DNA of 55,316 nucleotides, from the NCBI GenBank assembly GCA_018266575.1, contig JAFEAE010000020.1, forward strand, positions 1-55,316. Direction: 5' to 3'. The translations under genes and the position numbers were made by a program. Within the stretch, counting starts at the first letter, position 1. Every line of letters starts with the position of its first letter. The notes under the pieces were generated by a model, which worked only from the letters and a program-made list of their open reading frames with translations, was not told the DNA's origin and searched no databases. Below, in pieces: positions 53,091-55,316 of the stretch. The stretch comes from Bacteroidota bacterium. GTDB lineage: Bacteria > Bacteroidota > Bacteroidia > Chitinophagales > Chitinophagaceae.

Positions 53091-54341
53091 ATGAGTAAAA
53101 AGGTTACAATTGCCGGTGGTGGTGTGATAGGTTTGTGTTGTGCGTATTACCTGCAGAAAAAAGGGTATGAAATTACTGTTATCGAAAAGAGGGATATCAC
53201 CAACGGAACTTCTTTTGGTAATGCTGGTTATGTTTCCCCAAGTCATTTTATTCCGCTGGCTTCGCCGGGTATTGTGTCGAAAGGGTTACGATGGATGCTG
53301 AGTTCAACAAGCCCGTTCTATATCAAACCAAGATTAAACCTTGACCTGATCCGCTGGGGATTAACATTCTGGAGGAGCGCAACGGAAAAAACAATGCAAA
53401 AAAATATTCCGCCCCTGAATGATATCTTACATCTAAGCCGGGAATTAACTTCCGATATAAAAAATGAATTGGGCAACCAATTCCGCATGGCAGAAGTAGG
53501 GTGTTTTATGATGTACAAAAGCGCTGCTGTTGAAAAGCATGAATTGGAATTAGCAGAACAGGCAAAAAGCCTTGGTATAGAAACAAAAATTTATAATGCT
53601 TCGCAAGTGCAGGATATGGAACCCGAAGTAGAAGTAAATGTGCGTGGTGGCGTGTTGTACCCGATCGATTGCCACTTGCACCCGGGCGATTTCATGCATA
53701 CGCTAAAAACTCATTTGCAATCAGCTGGGGTGAACCTTTTGCTGAATACAACTGTTACCGGTTTTGAAAAAAATTCAGGGCATGTAACTGCTGTGATCAC
53801 TGATAAAGGAAAAGTTGACTGTGATGAATTAGTGATTGCATCGGGTTCGTGGATACCGTTAGTAACCGAAAAACTCGGTATTCATGTTTTATTGCAGGCG
53901 GGAAAAGGGTATAGCATTACGTATGAAAATATTGAGCGCAATTTGCATCACCCTGCGATTTTAGTAGATGCAAGGACTGCGATGACGCCGATGGGAAAAG
54001 ACCTTCGCATGGGCGGCACAATGGAGATCAGTGGCATCAACAGCAATGTTCTTATCAAACGTGTTCAGGCAATTTTCAATGCGGCAAAAACATATTATCC
54101 TGATCTTCCGGTAACATTTCCATCAGTGGAAAAAATATGGAGCGGGTTACGTCCATTAAGCCCAGACGGGCTTCCTTATATTGGTCGCCACAGTAAATAT
54201 GATAACGTTACAATTGCAGGAGGCCACGCTATGCTTGGTTTATCGCTTGCAGCAGCAACCGGAAAATTAGTGGAAGAAATCGTTGGTCATGAAGTACCGA
54301 GCATTGATATTAATGCTTTCGCTGTTGAACGGTACAATTGA
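53091..54341 (+). CDS. DadA-like FAD-dependent D-amino acid oxidoreductase, probable D-hydroxyproline dehydrogenase
   Basis: A 416-residue flavoprotein. The N-terminal dinucleotide motif GGGVIGLCCAYYLQKKGYEITVIE is followed by GTSFGNAGYVSPSH, and the C-terminal WSGLRPLSPDGLPYIGRHSKYDN and AGGHAMLGLSLAAATGKLVEE are typical of DadA/GlpO-like enzymes. With the epimerase and the DapA-like enzyme in the same set it fits cis-4-hydroxy-D-proline oxidation to 1-pyrroline-4-hydroxy-2-carboxylate. It is a single polypeptide, unlike the multi-subunit form of some proteobacteria. It would pass electrons to the respiratory chain or oxygen. Confidence 0.87.
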   Translation: MSKKVTIAGGGVIGLCCAYYLQKKGYEITVIEKRDITNGTSFGNAGYVSPSHFIPLASPGIVSKGLRWMLSSTSPFYIKPRLNLDLIRWGLTFWRSATEKTMQKNIPPLNDILHLSRELTSDIKNELGNQFRMAEVGCFMMYKSAAVEKHELELAEQAKSLGIETKIYNASQVQDMEPEVEVNVRGGVLYPIDCHLHPGDFMHTLKTHLQSAGVNLLLNTTVTGFEKNSGHVTAVITDKGKVDCDELVIASGSWIPLVTEKLGIHVLLQAGKGYSITYENIERNLHHPAILVDARTAMTPMGKDLRMGGTMEISGINSNVLIKRVQAIFNAAKTYYPDLPVTFPSVEKIWSGLRPLSPDGLPYIGRHSKYDNVTIAGGHAMLGLSLAAATGKLVEEIVGHEVPSIDINAFAVERYN

Positions 54342-54361
54342 TTTTGAGTGCAACAGGAGGA

Positions 54362-54438
54362 AGATGACAGATGTCAGTTGTCAGGCTGAAAGTGTAGTGT
54401 GAATTATTTTCGGGGCTTTCATTTATCAACTGTCATCT
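54362..54438. repeat. 9-bp inverted repeat upstream of bshC
   Basis: AGATGACAG (54362-54370) pairs with CTGTCATCT (54430-54438), leaving a 59-nt loop. It lies between the oxidase stop and bshC and may act as a weak terminator or be a repeat remnant. Confidence 0.4.
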
Positions 54439-54524
54439 AAGTAAAGCGATGCACTTACCTGGGCTAATAAATATTTTAAGCGGTTAAAATTGGTAATGTA
54501 AGACTTCTTATTTTTACTTTCTTT

Positions 54525-55316
54525 ATGAATTGTACTGCCACCAATTTATCTTTTGAAGAGACGGGTTTTTTCTCGAAGATCATCATTGATTATTTGAATA
54601 AAGCGGATGAATTGAAACCGTTTTATAAACACCCTGTTTCAATAGATGGAATAAAATCGGCTATACATGCCCGCCAGCAATTCAATACAAACAGGAAGGT
54701 TTTAGTAGAGCAGTTGCAACTTCAGTACAAAACAGTTGCATCGAGCGAAGTCGTTCTTCATAATATCAATAAGCTTTCTGAAGAAAATACTTTCACAATA
54801 ACAACAGCGCATCAACCTGCAATTTTTACCGGTACACTTTATTTTATCTACAAAATTTTACACACTATAAAATTATCGGAGGAATTAAAAAAAGAATTCC
54901 CTCAGTTTGATTTTGTGCCGGTATATTTTATGGGGAGTGAAGATGCAGATCTTGATGAATTGGGAAATATTTATTTAAATAATGAAAAGATAGTTTGGGA
55001 TACCAACCAGAAAGGCGCTGTGGGAAGAATGAAACCGAATGGCCTTGAAAAAATCATTGACAGGATAGAAGGTGAATTTGGTATTGAGCCTTATGGAAAA
55101 GAATTGGTACAGCTCCTAAGGGATTCTTATTTGAAAAGCCCGGATATCCAAACCGGAACTTTTCAGTTGGTGCACAAATTATTTGCTGATCGTGGGTTGA
55201 TCGTTTTTATACCGGATAATGCCGCTTATAAAAATGAAATGGTTCATGTGTTTGAAGATGATTTATTGCATCAAACAGCCTCAGGAATTGTTGAACAAAC
55301 AATAGGAAGGTTATCC
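54525..55316 (+). CDS. bshC: Bacillithiol biosynthesis cysteine-adding enzyme BshC (3' truncated by window end)
   Basis: An open frame of 264 codons that begins MNCTATNLSF at 54525 and has no stop before the window end. The segments TTAHQPAIFTGTLYFIYK and VPVYFMGSEDADLDELGNIYL match the N-terminal core of BshC, which joins cysteine to glucosaminyl-malate in the last step of bacillithiol synthesis. The full protein should be about 530 residues, so roughly half is missing. It implies bacillithiol as the main low-molecular-weight thiol, as known for several Bacteroidota. Confidence 0.93.
   Translation, partial: MNCTATNLSFEETGFFSKIIIDYLNKADELKPFYKHPVSIDGIKSAIHARQQFNTNRKVLVEQLQLQYKTVASSEVVLHNINKLSEENTFTITTAHQPAIFTGTLYFIYKILHTIKLSEELKKEFPQFDFVPVYFMGSEDADLDELGNIYLNNEKIVWDTNQKGAVGRMKPNGLEKIIDRIEGEFGIEPYGKELVQLLRDSYLKSPDIQTGTFQLVHKLFADRGLIVFIPDNAAYKNEMVHVFEDDLLHQTASGIVEQTIGRLS

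Overview
The window looks like chromosomal DNA of a Bacteroidota bacterium, most likely Chitinophagaceae or a close relative. The evidence is AT-rich DNA with few Shine-Dalgarno sites, TAnnTTTG -7 boxes in front of many genes, a type A and a type B C-terminal domain of the type IX secretion system (T9SS), bacillithiol synthesis (bshC), the futalosine menaquinone enzyme MqnA, and TonB-type C-terminal domains. I see no tRNA, rRNA, CRISPR array, insertion sequence or prophage. The species is inference.

Layout. 1-3.8 kb: a DEAD-box RNA helicase faces away from an RRM protein, a small unknown protein, a cold-shock-domain protein and a fatty acid desaturase; together they look like a cold-acclimation locus. 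3.9-8.0 kb: a histidine kinase with a single-domain response regulator, divergent from a receiver-PAS-kinase protein. 8.0-17.8 kb: housekeeping genes (pyrE, purK-purE, aspartokinase, fructose-bisphosphatase) mixed with a heavy-metal-associated protein, NUDIX hydrolase, 4-hydroxyphenylpyruvate dioxygenase, a YafK-type transpeptidase fused to a TonB-like tail, a GNAT and a CAP protein. 17.9-27.1 kb: FtsX-type permease, aldose-epimerase homologue, MgtC and DUF2252 proteins, prfC, a GNAT, purB and mqnA. 27.1-38.9 kb: a T9SS type B surface protein, a lipoprotein with an apparent frameshift, a glycosyltransferase and methyltransferase, rluD, lipB, a secreted FN3-like protein, a PLP enzyme, a nucleotidyltransferase, an ECF sigma factor with a membrane-bound trypsin-like partner, and a tiny repeat lipoprotein. 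39.1-47.2 kb: a 1.77k-residue subtilisin-like T9SS cargo, nhaA and rimO.

47.4-54.3 kb is the most interesting region. Five co-directional genes encode a DapA-family lyase, an alpha-ketoglutarate semialdehyde dehydrogenase-like enzyme, a 4-hydroxyproline epimerase, a secreted GH127 beta-L-arabinofuranosidase and a DadA-like FAD oxidase. Four of them form a complete predicted route from trans-4-hydroxy-L-proline to 2-oxoglutarate. The GH127 could strip beta-L-arabinofuranose from arabinosylated hydroxyproline. The set reads as a pathway for using plant extensin-type hydroxyproline-rich glycoproteins, combining deglycosylation with amino acid catabolism. The window ends inside bshC.

Regulatory structure: several TAnnTTTG boxes lie so close to start codons that very short or absent leaders are likely. 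Two divergent gene pairs (purB/mqnA and rluD/lipB) have intertwined promoters. hppD has two perfect 12-bp palindromes two helical turns apart. A dispersed repeat occurs upstream of both prfC and the GH127 gene. All functions are assigned from sequence motifs and family knowledge only; no database search was run.
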